From NCBI GenBank assembly GCA_017994695.1, contig JAGOKF010000024.1, positions 1 through 45,247 of the forward strand: DNA of 45,247 bases. Reading direction: 5' to 3'. Shown here one piece after another: positions 8,656 to 17,920 of this stretch (position 1 is its first letter; every line of letters starts with the position of its first letter). Source of the DNA: Myxococcota bacterium. Its GTDB lineage: Bacteria; Myxococcota_A; UBA9042; DTJE01. The notes under the pieces were generated by a model. It saw only the letters and a list, made by a program, of their open reading frames with translations, ran no database searches and was not told the DNA's origin. A program made the position numbers and the translations under genes.

Positions 8656-11600
8656 CGGCCGTTGGAGACTTCGAGGGCGTAGTCGGTCTGGCTGCACTGG
8701 GTGGCGGACCCGGTGGCCCGGTACACCCGGATGTAGAAGGTGTCCTGGTTGTCCGAGCAGAACCGGACGTTCTTGGTGCCGTCGGTGCAGGGCACGCCGC
8801 TCCCGCCGCCCGCACCGACGCTGTCCCCGGCGCAGCAGGGGTCGCTGGGCGGCGACTGGGTCTCCGCGGGGCACTCCCCGGGCAGGCAGCAGGTCCACAG
8901 GCCGCCCTTGGCCGTCGGCGGCGTCACGCAGGGGTTCTCGCCCACGGTGCCCCACCGCCCGGCCACGGTCCACTGCCAGGTCACCCCGCCGCAGGTCTGG
9001 GCCACCCCGCAGCTGCCCTTCCGGATGTCCACCATCAGGGACCCGTCGGTGGGGCTCAGCAGGCGGGCCACCACGTTGAAGCGGTCCCGGCCGGGGCTCG
9101 CCAGGGTCCCGCCGTCGGCGCTGTCCGTCGCCCGGACCTTGTACCAGTCCACGTCGCTGTCGGGCACCACCCGCCCGTACCGCACCGTCGCCGTGCCGTC
9201 GTCGGCCAGGGTGCCGATGTCGATGGCCGTCGCGCAGGAATTGCCGGTGTTGTCGCTCGCGTCCTGCTGGCACTCGCAGCCGTCCCCGACGACCCCGTTG
9301 ACGTTGTAGAACCCCGCGTTGCAGGTCTTGATCACGCACTGGGCCGTCTGGCAGGTGGAGGAGGCGTTGGGCAGCGCGGTGCACAGCGTGTCGGGGTTCT
9401 CGTCGATCCGGGTGTCGCAGTTGTCGTCGATGCCGTTGCACTTCTCGGCCACGCCGGGGCTGATGTTCGCGTTGGCGTCCTGGCAGTCGCCCCCGTCCCG
9501 GGCCGTGTACTTGCCCGTGGAAGCGCACAGGCACTTCTCGTTGCCGGTCACGCCGTAGCCATCCCCGTCGTTGTCGTAGAAATAGGTCACGCATCCCGAG
9601 GCGTTCTCGGTGTCCTGGAACCCGTCGCAGTTGTCGTCCTTGCCGTTGTTGCACACCTCGGTCCGCTCGGGATAGACCTGGGCGTCGCCGTCGTCGCAGT
9701 CCACCCGGGGCTTGTCCCCCGCCCGCCAGTTCTCCTCGGCGTAGCAGATGCACTTGAACTGGCTGGTCCCCCAGCCGTCGCCGTCGGCGTCCCAGTAGAA
9801 GCGCTGGCAGTTGGCCGCGTTCTCGTCGTTCTGGCTCCCGTTGCAGTTGTCGTCCTTGCCGTTGAAGCAGATCTCGGTCCGGTTCGGGTTCACCTGGGGA
9901 TCCGCGTCGTCGCAGTCCCCGGTGAAGCGCGTGGTGTAGATCGACCCCACGGGGAAGCACCGGCACTCGAACTCGGCCGTCCCGAAGCCGTCCCCGTCCT
10001 GGTCCTTGTAGTACCGGGTGCAGCCCGAGGCGTTCAGGTCGTTCTCGGACCCGTTGCAGTTGTCGTCCCGGCTGTTGTTGCAGATCTCCTGGACGCCGGG
10101 GTTGATGGTGTTGTCGTTGTCGCTGCAGTCCCCCGACACGAGGGCCCGGAAGTAGCCCGCCGCCGCGCAGAGGCAACGGCTCTGGTCGATGCCGTAGCCG
10201 TCGTTGTCGAAGTCGTAGAAGAAGTTCTGGCACCCCAGGGCGTCCTGATCGTCGATGTCGCCGTTGCAGTTGTCGTCGATGCCGTTGCACCGCTCCCGGG
10301 CCAGGTGACTGATGTCCGGGTTGTAGGGGTCGCAGTCCTCGGGGATCGGGGTCGGGCAGTCGAAGTTCGGCTGCGGGTCCCCGTCGCCGTCGATGTCGCA
10401 GTCGCAGGCGTCGCCGATGCCGTCCCGGTCCAGGTCCTCCTGGAGCGGGTTGGCGATCCGCAGGCAGTTGTCCTTCGGATCGGGCACCGGGCACTGGGTC
10501 CCGTCGGCCCGGAAGCCGTCGTTGCCGAGCCCATCCCCGTCGGCATCGCAGTCGCAGGCGTCGCCGTCGCCGTCCAGGTCCACGTCGGACTGGTCGGGGT
10601 TCGGCTGGCGCGGGCAGTTGTCCTCCTCGTTGCGCACGCCGTCGCCGTCCCAGTCGAAGTTGCAGGCGTCGCCGTACTCGCCGCCGGTGGTGTTCGCCTG
10701 GTCCGGGTTCGGCACGGTCGGGCAGTTGTCCTTCGGGTTCGCCGGCGGACAGACGGGCCCGTCGTTGGCCACCCCGTCGGCGTCGATGTCGCAGTCGCAG
10801 GCGTCGCCCAGGTTGTCCCCACCGGGCAGCAGGGCGTCGGTGTTCCGCTGGTCCGGGTTGGCCACCGTCGGGCAGTTGTCCTCGACGGTCAGCACCGGGC
10901 AGCCCGGGTTGTTGTTCCCCACCTGGTCGTTGTCGATGTCGCAGTCGCAGGCGTCGCCGGTCCCGTCCAGGTCCAGGTCCCCCTGGTCGGGGTTCGGGAC
11001 GAAGCGGCAGTTGTCCGGGCGATCGATCACGGGACAGCCCGGGTTGTTGTTGGCCACCCCGTCTCCGTCGATGTCGCAGTCGCAGGCGTCCCCGACGCCG
11101 TTCCGGTTCGTGTCCTCCTGCAGGGGATTGGGCACCAGCGGGCAGTTGTCCCGGCTCGCCCCCGGGTCGGGGCACTTCTGCCCCAGCATGTCCAGGTTCG
11201 CCGTGTTGGGGAACCCGTCATCGTCGGCGTCGCAGTCGCAGGCATCCCCCTTCCCGTCCAGGTCCGCGTCGGCCTGGCTGACGTTCTTCACGGTCGGGCA
11301 GTTGTCCGAGGCGTCGGGGATGCCGTCGTTGTCGTCGTCGTCGTCGCAGGCGTCCCCGACCTTCGTGCTGCCCTCCTCCCCGGCGTCGTTGTTCGACTGG
11401 GAGGGGTTCGCCACCAGCGGGCAGTTGTCCTGGGCGTTCGGCACGCCGTCCCCGTCGACGTCCGGGTCCACGCAGTCGGCGAGCCCGTCCCGGTCCATGT
11501 CCGGGAAGCCCTCGTCGGTGGTCCCTTCGCAGTTGTCATCCAGCCCGTTGCACACCTCGGGGGCCGGGTAGGCCCCCTGGCACTGGTTCTGGAGGCCGTT

Positions 11601-12506
11601 GATGCAGTACGCCAGCCCCTCGCAGGTCCCGTAGGCGTTGGTCAGGGGGCAGGGCTTCGGTGCCACGTTGTCGTCCACCCGCCCGTTGCAGTCGTCGTCC
11701 TCCAGGTTGCAGGTCTCGGCGGCCGGGGTCTTCGCGCGGCAGGGCTCGGCGCAGCTGCGCTTGCCGGTGCACCGCCCGAACTCGTTCTCGTTGTAGCAGG
11801 TGGTGAGGTACTCCCTCTGCTCGTACTTCGGGGTGCAGGGGCACTGGCCGTCCCTGGGCCGGCACTGCTTCACGTCCCCGGTGGGGGTCGCCACCGGGAC
11901 GCAGACGAAGTTCTCGGGGCAGTCGGCGTTCTTGTCGCACTGGGCCCCGCAGAACTTCCCCTCGGGACCGGACTCGATGCACAGGAACTTCTTGTTCGCG
12001 GCGCCGGTCTTCGGCAGGCAGTCCTCGTTGGTGTCGCACGGGCGGCAGAGGTTCGGGAAGGGATAGATGCACCCGTAGATCTTCTCCCCGCCGACGGTCA
12101 CCTCGTCGCATGTCCACCCCTGGGGGCAGTCGATCCCCAGGCCGCACTGCTTCGTGCAGATGTTCTGGTCCATCGTCTCGATGCAGATGCCCGAGTAGCA
12201 GTCGCTGGCGTAGTTGCAGGGGCACAGGAAGTTGCCGGGGCATTCGGGCGGCACGTCCACCGATGCGTCGGCGTCTCCGGGGAGATCCGCGGGCAGTTCG
12301 GTCCCCGGGTCTTCGGGGCCTCCGGGGTCGCGGGTCTCCCCCTGGCCGGGATCCCCGGCGGGATCCGGCGCCCCGGGATCCTGGGGCAGGAGGGTGTCCC
12401 GGCCGGTGTCCGGAATGCCGGTGTCCTCGGTCCCGACCCCGCCGCCGCCGCAGCCTCCCGCCAACCCGACCGCCACCGCCAGCACCGCCGTCCACCGCCT
12501 GCTCAT
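8652..12506 (-). CDS. Giant MopE/TSP3 repeat surface lipoprotein
   Basis: 1284 aa. The start follows AGGAGG with a 5-base gap. The lipobox is AVGLAGGC, then a Pro/Asp-rich linker and a Cys-rich region (about 95-260). MopE-type metal-binding motifs (pattern C-N-x-x-D-D-x-C-x-G) occur twice near 265-330 and five times near 730-1030, for example ERCNGIDDNCNG. Between them (about 330-725) are TSP3-like units, eight with DNC followed by a PN.Q-type turn, joined by GDACDCDIDGDGV. The last 200 residues (SCATAIDIGTLAD...DSDVDWYKV...) look like a PPC-type beta domain. The MopE of Methylococcus is a surface copper protein and TSP3 repeats bind Ca2+. Metal-dependent rigidity and surface location are inferred. 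It is the first gene of an operon with the lipase and has a strong promoter. Confidence 0.9.
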   Translation of the reverse strand: MSRRWTAVLAVAVGLAGGCGGGGVGTEDTGIPDTGRDTLLPQDPGAPDPAGDPGQGETRDPGGPEDPGTELPADLPGDADASVDVPPECPGNFLCPCNYASDCYSGICIETMDQNICTKQCGLGIDCPQGWTCDEVTVGGEKIYGCIYPFPNLCRPCDTNEDCLPKTGAANKKFLCIESGPEGKFCGAQCDKNADCPENFVCVPVATPTGDVKQCRPRDGQCPCTPKYEQREYLTTCYNENEFGRCTGKRSCAEPCRAKTPAAETCNLEDDDCNGRVDDNVAPKPCPLTNAYGTCEGLAYCINGLQNQCQGAYPAPEVCNGLDDNCEGTTDEGFPDMDRDGLADCVDPDVDGDGVPNAQDNCPLVANPSQSNNDAGEEGSTKVGDACDDDDDNDGIPDASDNCPTVKNVSQADADLDGKGDACDCDADDDGFPNTANLDMLGQKCPDPGASRDNCPLVPNPLQEDTNRNGVGDACDCDIDGDGVANNNPGCPVIDRPDNCRFVPNPDQGDLDLDGTGDACDCDIDNDQVGNNNPGCPVLTVEDNCPTVANPDQRNTDALLPGGDNLGDACDCDIDADGVANDGPVCPPANPKDNCPTVPNPDQANTTGGEYGDACNFDWDGDGVRNEEDNCPRQPNPDQSDVDLDGDGDACDCDADGDGLGNDGFRADGTQCPVPDPKDNCLRIANPLQEDLDRDGIGDACDCDIDGDGDPQPNFDCPTPIPEDCDPYNPDISHLARERCNGIDDNCNGDIDDQDALGCQNFFYDFDNDGYGIDQSRCLCAAAGYFRALVSGDCSDNDNTINPGVQEICNNSRDDNCNGSENDLNASGCTRYYKDQDGDGFGTAEFECRCFPVGSIYTTRFTGDCDDADPQVNPNRTEICFNGKDDNCNGSQNDENAANCQRFYWDADGDGWGTSQFKCICYAEENWRAGDKPRVDCDDGDAQVYPERTEVCNNGKDDNCDGFQDTENASGCVTYFYDNDGDGYGVTGNEKCLCASTGKYTARDGGDCQDANANISPGVAEKCNGIDDNCDTRIDENPDTLCTALPNASSTCQTAQCVIKTCNAGFYNVNGVVGDGCECQQDASDNTGNSCATAIDIGTLADDGTATVRYGRVVPDSDVDWYKVRATDSADGGTLASPGRDRFNVVARLLSPTDGSLMVDIRKGSCGVAQTCGGVTWQWTVAGRWGTVGENPCVTPPTAKGGLWTCCLPGECPAETQSPPSDPCCAGDSVGAGGGSGVPCTDGTKNVRFCSDNQDTFYIRVYRATGSATQCSQTDYALEVSNGR
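10330..11520 (-). repeat. In-gene tandem TSP3-like coding repeats
   Basis: Degenerate coding repeats of roughly 110-150 bp inside the MopE/TSP3 lipoprotein. Each encodes an Asp/Asn-rich calcium loop, then DNCP-like and GDACDCD-like segments. On the + strand the recurrent string is gtcgcagtcgcaggcgtc, seen near 10390, 10550, 10790, 10940 and 11080. Linkers vary in length, so it is a protein repeat rather than a recent DNA duplication, but the identical short runs could recombine. Confidence 0.8.
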
Positions 12507-12552
12507 CGTGGCCTCCTGGTGAAACCCGAACGCTCCGGGCGTACACTGCGGC

Positions 12553-12582
12553 ATTATAGGCAAAAGGGAAAGCCCCTGACAA
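12553..12582 (-). promoter_or_regulatory. Near-consensus sigma70 promoter for the MopE/TSP3 lipoprotein operon
   Basis: Read on the minus strand: TTGTCA (12577-12582), an 18-bp spacer, then a perfect TATAAT (12553-12558). Transcription would begin near 12546 and give a leader of about 40 nt carrying AGGAGG. This is the strongest promoter match in the window, suggesting high housekeeping expression. Confidence 0.85.
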
Positions 12583-12649
12583 TCGCGGTGATCGACGCCT
12601 CCCCGGCCAGCCCCGGCGAGGCGTCGTCCGCCGGTGCGCTGTCGTCCGC

Positions 12650-12678
12650 TTGGGGGCCGGGACCTGGCGGGATATCAT
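12650..12678 (+). promoter_or_regulatory. Candidate promoter for the FliA-like sigma gene
   Basis: TTGGGG (12650-12655), a 17-bp spacer and TATCAT (12673-12678, five of six matches to the -10). A start site about 7 bases on (near 12685) would leave a short leader containing GGAGGG before the TTG codon at 12698. The promoter is divergent from the MopE promoter, about 70-100 bp away. Confidence 0.45.
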
Positions 12679-12697
12679 GGCGCCCGGAGGGATTCCC

Positions 12698-13402
12698 TTG
12701 CTCCGCATCGACGTCCAGGAATACCTGCCACTGGTCCGGCGGGTGGCGCTGCGGATGGCCGCCCGCCTGCCCCGGGGCACGGACCTCGACGACCTGATCG
12801 GGGCCGGGGTGCTGGGCCTCCTCAGCGCCTCCCGACAGTACGCCCCCGAGAAGGGGGTTCCCTTCCACTGCTATGCCGAGATCCGGATCCGCGGGGCCAT
12901 CCTGGACGAGCTCCGGGCCCAGGCCCCCTCCTCCCGGACCGCCCGTCGCCAGTCCGGCGAGATCGCCGAGACCGTCCTTGGCCTGTCCTCCCGCCTGGGA
13001 CGGGCTCCGACCCCCGAGGAGGTCGCCTCCGAACTGGGGATCAGCCCGGAACGCTACCGGGAACTGCTGGACCGGGTCGCGCCGGTGGTCGTGATCGGGT
13101 TCGACGACCTCCACGGCCCGTCGGACGACGACCCCCGGGACCCCCTCCAGGGGATCCGGGATCCCGACGGCGCCGACCCCGCCGCCGCAACCGCCGACCG
13201 GGAACGGACGCTGCGCCTGGCGACGGCCATCGAGAACCTCACCGAGCGGCAGCGGCAGGTGATCAAGTTCTACTACCTCGAAGGGCTGAACACCAGGGAA
13301 ATCGCCGAGATGCTCGGGGTGACCGAGGGCCGGGTCTCCCAGCTCCACGGATCCGCCCTGGTCCGACTGAAAGGACTCTTGCAGGAAACCTTTCAGGTCT
13401 GA
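12698..13402 (+). CDS. FliA/WhiG-type RNA polymerase sigma factor
   Basis: 234 aa from a TTG start. GGAGGG lies seven bases before it. An in-frame ATG at 12677 would sit inside the probable -10 box and has only GGCGGG upstream, so I prefer TTG, though ATG is possible. The order is region 2 (YLPLVRRVALRMAARLP, DLDDLIGAGVLGLL, FHCYAEIRIRGAILDELR), region 3 (RAPTPEEVASELGIS) and region 4 (LTERQRQVIKFYYLEGLNTREIAEMLGVTEGRVSQLH). This is the sigma28 plan. Family members direct flagellar, sporulation or stress genes in partnership with an anti-sigma. No flagellar gene or FlgM is visible here. The next gene, a GH5 lipoprotein, starts 67 bp downstream, so this sigma may drive the glycan locus, which is inference. 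Confidence 0.9.
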   Translation: MLRIDVQEYLPLVRRVALRMAARLPRGTDLDDLIGAGVLGLLSASRQYAPEKGVPFHCYAEIRIRGAILDELRAQAPSSRTARRQSGEIAETVLGLSSRLGRAPTPEEVASELGISPERYRELLDRVAPVVVIGFDDLHGPSDDDPRDPLQGIRDPDGADPAAATADRERTLRLATAIENLTERQRQVIKFYYLEGLNTREIAEMLGVTEGRVSQLHGSALVRLKGLLQETFQV

Positions 13403-13469
13403 TATGCAGCGTCTTCCGGAAGTCGGAAGGCCCGACCCGGGGTTCCGGGTATTCACTCAGGGGTCTCCC

Positions 13470-16340
13470 ATGAAGAATTCATCCCTACGCTGGTGGCTCG
13501 TGATCGGCCTGTGTCTCGCCGGATGCGCGGGGGACCCCCGGAACGGCCCGCTGCCCCTCTCCCGGCCGACGCTGGACCGGAACTACCTGCTGGACGCCAA
13601 CGGCCGCTACCTGTCGTTCCACGGGGTCAACGTGTCGGGCAGCAGCAAGGTCCCCTACTGGATCCGCCTCCCGGGGAAGGACTGGCGGCCGATGACCACC
13701 GAGGACCTCGGCCTGCCGCCCCAGTCCTACGACGTCTCCTTCGTGGGGCGCCCCTTCGCCCTGGACCCGGGGTGGAAGCCCGGGGACGGCGTCGAGGCGA
13801 TGGCCGACAAGTTCGGAAACGCCCGGACCCAGATCCGCCGGCTCCGGGATGCCGGGTTCGACTCCTTCCGCCTGCTGCTGATCTGGGAGGCCATCGAGCC
13901 GAACCGCCGGGGGGACTACGACCGGGAGTTCCTGGCCTACTACCGGAAGATCGTGGAAATCTGCAACGAGGAGGGCATCCAGGTCCTGGTGGACATGCAC
14001 CACGACATGGTGAGCCGCCTGCTGTCGTCCCGCTACTCGGACCGGCCCTCCTACCGCACCGCCGACGGGCGCACGGTGATCGCCGAGCCCGAGAGCCTGG
14101 AGGGCATCGTGCTGGCCCTGTTCCCGCCCTACACGGACACGGTCCGGGGGGACGGGATGCCGAAGTGGTCCGTCCAGGCGGCGCTGCCCGAAAAAGATCT
14201 GCGGCCCGAGAATCCCTACTGGGGCATCCCCCGGATCGTGAGCCAGTTCACCCCTGCGCTGCTCTGCAAGGCCTGGGGCGTCTATTCCTGGGCCACCGGC
14301 GAGGAGCCGGACGCCCTGATCGACTTCGCGTGCAGCACCCTGGACCCTGCGAGCCCGAACTACGACCCCATCGACGGCCGGTCCTCGGTCTGCCAGGCGG
14401 TGGAGACCGTGTCCGACGAGGATCTGCCTCCCTGGCTGAAGCACATCGCCCGGTTCGCCTGCAACGAGGAGTTCCCCGTCGGGCAGCCGGGAACGGACCT
14501 GGCCTTCGGGCCGGAGAAGTCCTCGGACATGCTGCCATTCTCCCAGTGGAGCATCGGCAGCATCACGAGCCTCGACGCCGAGCGGACGAACGCGGCCTTC
14601 TTCGGGTCCGAGCCGGCCTTCCCGGGGCTCTACGCCCGGGAGTGCCGCGACGGCCGGTTCAACCCCAACGACCTCTACGGCTGCCCCCCCGACAAGATCG
14701 TCTACCCCACGCACCGGGTCTGCCGGGACCCCGAGCGGTCCACCTGGCAGGTCGAGGGCTGCAAGGACGTCCGGGAGGAGTTCTATTCCCTGCGGGACTA
14801 CCTCCAGGAGGCCTTCGTGGGGGCCTGGATCGAGGTCGTCCGGTCGGTGAAGGACCTTCCCAACGTGATCGGCTACGACCTGCTGAACGAGCCCGTCGGC
14901 TACAACATCATGCTGGCCATCCAGACCCTGGTGCAGATGGGCGGCGTGGACCAGGCGGCCATCGGCAACCTGGTGCGGAACCTGGTGGCCGACCCCGCCG
15001 TGGCCGAGCGGATCGAGCGCCTGGTGCCGGCCCTGGGACTGATCCCCGACCTGCCGCCCCTCCCCCCCGAGCCCGTCGCCCCGGTGCCGCCCGTGGCCCC
15101 GGAGGACCCGGGTCCCGGGGCCGATCCCGAGCGGCAGCAGCGCTACCAGGTCGAAAAGGCCCTCTACCAGCGGGACCTGGAGGCCTACCAGAAGCAGAAG
15201 GCCGACTACGATGCCCGGATGGCGGCCTACCCGGCCGAGAAGGCCGACGCCGAGGCCCGCCGCAAGGCGGTCCTGAAGGCCTGGGGCCTGGTCTGGGAGG
15301 GACCCACCTCGCCGGAGCCGGCCCTGGCCGAGCGGGACGGGAACGGGGCCTGGAAGATGGCCGAGTACCAGCCGGACCTCCTCGCGGTGGTGGAACTGAA
15401 CACGTCCTTCGACTGGTCCTTCCTGCGACCGATGTACCATCGCCTGGGCAACGCGATCCTGAAGGAGGACCCCGAGGCCCTGCTGTTCCTGGAGGGCTCG
15501 ATGGGCATCGGCAGCGTGGGCTACGACCTGGGGATGCCGACCCCCGACGGCCTCGAGGGGCACGTGGTCTTCGCACCGCACCACTACGAGGACATCTTCC
15601 CGTTCCTGGGATTCAACATGAACCCCCGGTTCTTCCAGGTGGAGGAGGTGGCCTTCCGGGACTACACGGCCGGAATGGTCGCGGCGGCCCAGCTCGCCAC
15701 GGAGTCCCTGGGCAACGCCCCGGTGGTCTTCGGGGAGTTCGGGTCCTACTTCAACTTCAACGGCCTGGAGCAGTCCATCGCCGACGACTACGTGATCACC
15801 AAGCACATCCTGGACAACTACTACGAGGGCTTCGAGTCGCTGTTCGCCAGCCGGATGGTGTGGTGCTGGACCGAGACCAACGACCCCCGGTTCGGCGACC
15901 TCTGGAACAAGGAGGACTTCAGCATTCTGGGCTTCGACGGCAACTTCCGGGGCCAGGAGGTCTGGGCCCGGCCCCACGCCCGGGCCCTGGCGGGCAAGCC
16001 CCTCCGCACCCGTTTCTACAGCCCGCTCCACTACTTCGACCGGGACAAGGGCATCCCGAACCCCGTCGGGGAGTTCGAGGTGGCCTACCAGTCCAAGGAG
16101 ACCACCGCGCCCACCGAAATCCAGATCCCCTATGACATCCAGTACCCCCAGGGGTTCTTCGTCTGGGCCTCCGACGGGTCGGTCTGGTACGACCACGACC
16201 GGAGGATGCTGTACCACCTGCCGGAGCGGGACGAGCCCGGCGCCGAGCACTGGGTGCGCATCCGGCCCCCCATCGAGGGGGCCCCGGCGGTGGGCTGGCG
16301 CTACTTCTTCCGGGAACACCAGGTGATCGAGGGGGATTGA
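13470..16340 (+). CDS. Endoglycoceramidase-like GH5 lipoprotein (first copy)
   Basis: 956 aa. Lipobox VIGLCLAGC. The catalytic region begins with LDANGRYLSFHGVNVSGSSK, characteristic of endoglycoceramidase-related GH5. The proposed acid/base is Glu474 in GYDLLNEPVG and the nucleophile Glu756 in VFGEFGSYFNF. The 282-residue gap is far larger than in typical family members. It holds a Pro-rich stretch (about 525-550), then a charged helical segment that may coil (about 553-607, with QRDLEAYQKQKADYDA). A C-terminal beta domain (from about 850) ends ...REHQVIEGD. Family enzymes cut the glycan from ceramide or hydrolyse related beta-glycosides. Lipidation and the adjacent porin suggest outer-membrane display. 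The ribosome site is weak (CAGGGG). It shares fold and order with the gene at 17921. The substrate is not decided by sequence. Confidence 0.85.
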   Translation: MKNSSLRWWLVIGLCLAGCAGDPRNGPLPLSRPTLDRNYLLDANGRYLSFHGVNVSGSSKVPYWIRLPGKDWRPMTTEDLGLPPQSYDVSFVGRPFALDPGWKPGDGVEAMADKFGNARTQIRRLRDAGFDSFRLLLIWEAIEPNRRGDYDREFLAYYRKIVEICNEEGIQVLVDMHHDMVSRLLSSRYSDRPSYRTADGRTVIAEPESLEGIVLALFPPYTDTVRGDGMPKWSVQAALPEKDLRPENPYWGIPRIVSQFTPALLCKAWGVYSWATGEEPDALIDFACSTLDPASPNYDPIDGRSSVCQAVETVSDEDLPPWLKHIARFACNEEFPVGQPGTDLAFGPEKSSDMLPFSQWSIGSITSLDAERTNAAFFGSEPAFPGLYARECRDGRFNPNDLYGCPPDKIVYPTHRVCRDPERSTWQVEGCKDVREEFYSLRDYLQEAFVGAWIEVVRSVKDLPNVIGYDLLNEPVGYNIMLAIQTLVQMGGVDQAAIGNLVRNLVADPAVAERIERLVPALGLIPDLPPLPPEPVAPVPPVAPEDPGPGADPERQQRYQVEKALYQRDLEAYQKQKADYDARMAAYPAEKADAEARRKAVLKAWGLVWEGPTSPEPALAERDGNGAWKMAEYQPDLLAVVELNTSFDWSFLRPMYHRLGNAILKEDPEALLFLEGSMGIGSVGYDLGMPTPDGLEGHVVFAPHHYEDIFPFLGFNMNPRFFQVEEVAFRDYTAGMVAAAQLATESLGNAPVVFGEFGSYFNFNGLEQSIADDYVITKHILDNYYEGFESLFASRMVWCWTETNDPRFGDLWNKEDFSILGFDGNFRGQEVWARPHARALAGKPLRTRFYSPLHYFDRDKGIPNPVGEFEVAYQSKETTAPTEIQIPYDIQYPQGFFVWASDGSVWYDHDRRMLYHLPERDEPGAEHWVRIRPPIEGAPAVGWRYFFREHQVIEGD

Positions 16341-16386
16341 CGGCCGTCCCGGGGAGGGCGCGGTCGAGTCACAAGGAGGGCATCGC

Positions 16387-17895
16387 ATGGCAACAAGGCA
16401 CGCTGGACGCGGGTTCCTGGTCGTCCTGATGGTCGGCACCGGGCTGGCCTCGATCCCGGGAGCGGTCCGGGCCGACGAGTCGGCGGATCGGATCCAGGCG
16501 TTGGAGGATTCGGTGCGGGCCCTCCAGCAGGAGGTCACGGCGCTGAAGGAGGCCCGCCCCTCCGGGGATCAGACCCCGGCCGCCGGGCGGGGGGTGGACG
16601 GGTCGCCGCTGCACAAGCCGGCCTTCGAGGCCCACATGCAGCTCCACAACCTGCTGATCTTCCGGAACGACACCGACTTCGACCGCCGGAAGCCCCTCTA
16701 CAACGAGAACGGCCAGACCAGCGGCGCCTTCGCGACGGTCTTCGGCCCGACGCTGACCTGGAACCTCACGGACGACATCCGGGTGTTCTACGAGGCCGAG
16801 GTGGGGCTGAACTACTGGTCGAAGAACAACCCCGACCAGGAGAACGCCCTGGGGGCGGACATCTTCGTTCTGAAGCACCGGCAGATCTACGCCGAGGGAA
16901 GCCTGGCCGACGGCCGGTTCGGCTTCAAGGTCGGCTACCAGTACACGACCGACTCCACGGCCCTGTTCCTCGGTCACTGGATCGGCGCCGCCCAGGTCTG
17001 GTGGGCCCCGAAGAAAGGGTGCCGCTGGTCGCTCCGGGCCGGCATGATCCCCGACCTGACCTACGAGGGCCTGTCGATCGTCGAGAACAACTTCCGGCAC
17101 GACATCTTCACCTTCGGGCTGGGCTGGGACCGGCAGTACAACGACCACTGGTCCTGGAAGTTCGCTGTGGACAGCCTCTACGACACCCACGTGGTCGGCC
17201 GGCCCCGGTGGCTCGTGGTCCCGAACCTCCATCTCGAGGGGCGGACCGGCTGGATGCGGGACGGGTCGGTCCGGGTCAGCGGCTTCGTGGACGCGGTGGT
17301 CCAGGGCGGCCGCAGCGAGAACAGCGCCCTGGACGGCGGGGACCAGACCCTGCTGGCCTGGGCGGCCCAGGGCAACCTGAAGGTCGAGACCCGCCCCCTG
17401 ACCCTCGCCCTGAACGCCCTGGCCCTCTCGCCCGACGACGACTGGCAGGGCAACGGCCGGGAGGGGTCCTTCTTCTACAGCAGCAAGTCCCAGAGCGCGA
17501 CGCTCTACTTCACCGAGGACGAGGTGCGGAACTGGTACGACCAGCTGGACCGCCGCATGGGCCGCTACGAGGGCGGGTTCTGGCAGCACCGGGCCGGGCT
17601 CTTCCTGACGGACCTGAAGGCCACGCTGACCGTGGTGCCCTGGTTCCGCCCCAGCGTGATCCTGGGGTACGGCATCGTGCTGAACCCCCAGAACGCCCTG
17701 GGCGAGCGCCAGGTCGGCTTCGAGGGCAACCTGGACCTGGCCTTCCAGTGGACCCGGCATTTGGTGGCCCGGGTGCTGGTGGGCGGCATGGCCCCCGGCA
17801 AGGCCGCCGCGGCCCTGATGAACCAGATCGCCCCCCAGGACAAGGTGACCGACGGGCTCTGGTGGACCGAGGCCGCCCTGTCCCTGGTGTTCTGA
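16387..17895 (+). CDS. Outer-membrane beta-barrel porin with N-terminal coiled coil
   Basis: 502 aa. Signal peptide ending AVRADE, then a short coiled coil (RIQALEDSVRALQQEVTALK, about 37-57). The rest has alternating polar/aromatic strands (GFKVGYQYTTDSTALF; WSWKFAVDSLYDTHV) and ends in Phe (ALSLVF), the usual mark of an outer-membrane barrel. The coiled coil resembles trimer stalks of carbohydrate porins. It has AAGGAGGG eight bases before the ATG. It sits between two GH5 lipoproteins, so a role in taking up the released oligosaccharide is likely. I see no TonB box or plug domain, so this is a diffusion or selective porin rather than a SusC-type receptor. The specific family is not recognised. 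Confidence 0.8.
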   Translation: MATRHAGRGFLVVLMVGTGLASIPGAVRADESADRIQALEDSVRALQQEVTALKEARPSGDQTPAAGRGVDGSPLHKPAFEAHMQLHNLLIFRNDTDFDRRKPLYNENGQTSGAFATVFGPTLTWNLTDDIRVFYEAEVGLNYWSKNNPDQENALGADIFVLKHRQIYAEGSLADGRFGFKVGYQYTTDSTALFLGHWIGAAQVWWAPKKGCRWSLRAGMIPDLTYEGLSIVENNFRHDIFTFGLGWDRQYNDHWSWKFAVDSLYDTHVVGRPRWLVVPNLHLEGRTGWMRDGSVRVSGFVDAVVQGGRSENSALDGGDQTLLAWAAQGNLKVETRPLTLALNALALSPDDDWQGNGREGSFFYSSKSQSATLYFTEDEVRNWYDQLDRRMGRYEGGFWQHRAGLFLTDLKATLTVVPWFRPSVILGYGIVLNPQNALGERQVGFEGNLDLAFQWTRHLVARVLVGGMAPGKAAAALMNQIAPQDKVTDGLWWTEAALSLVF

Positions 17896-17920
17896 GGAAC
17901 CGCGAGCCAAGGAGGGAACG

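Noticed and set aside
10330-11520. CRISPR-like regularly spaced repeats
   Set aside because: The repeats are coding, in frame, and encode TSP3 calcium loops; spacers are not unique, and no cas gene is present.
12677-12679. ATG as start of the sigma factor gene
   Set aside because: It lies within the likely -10 box, while TTG at 12698 has GGAGGG at ideal distance. Kept as an alternative, not excluded.
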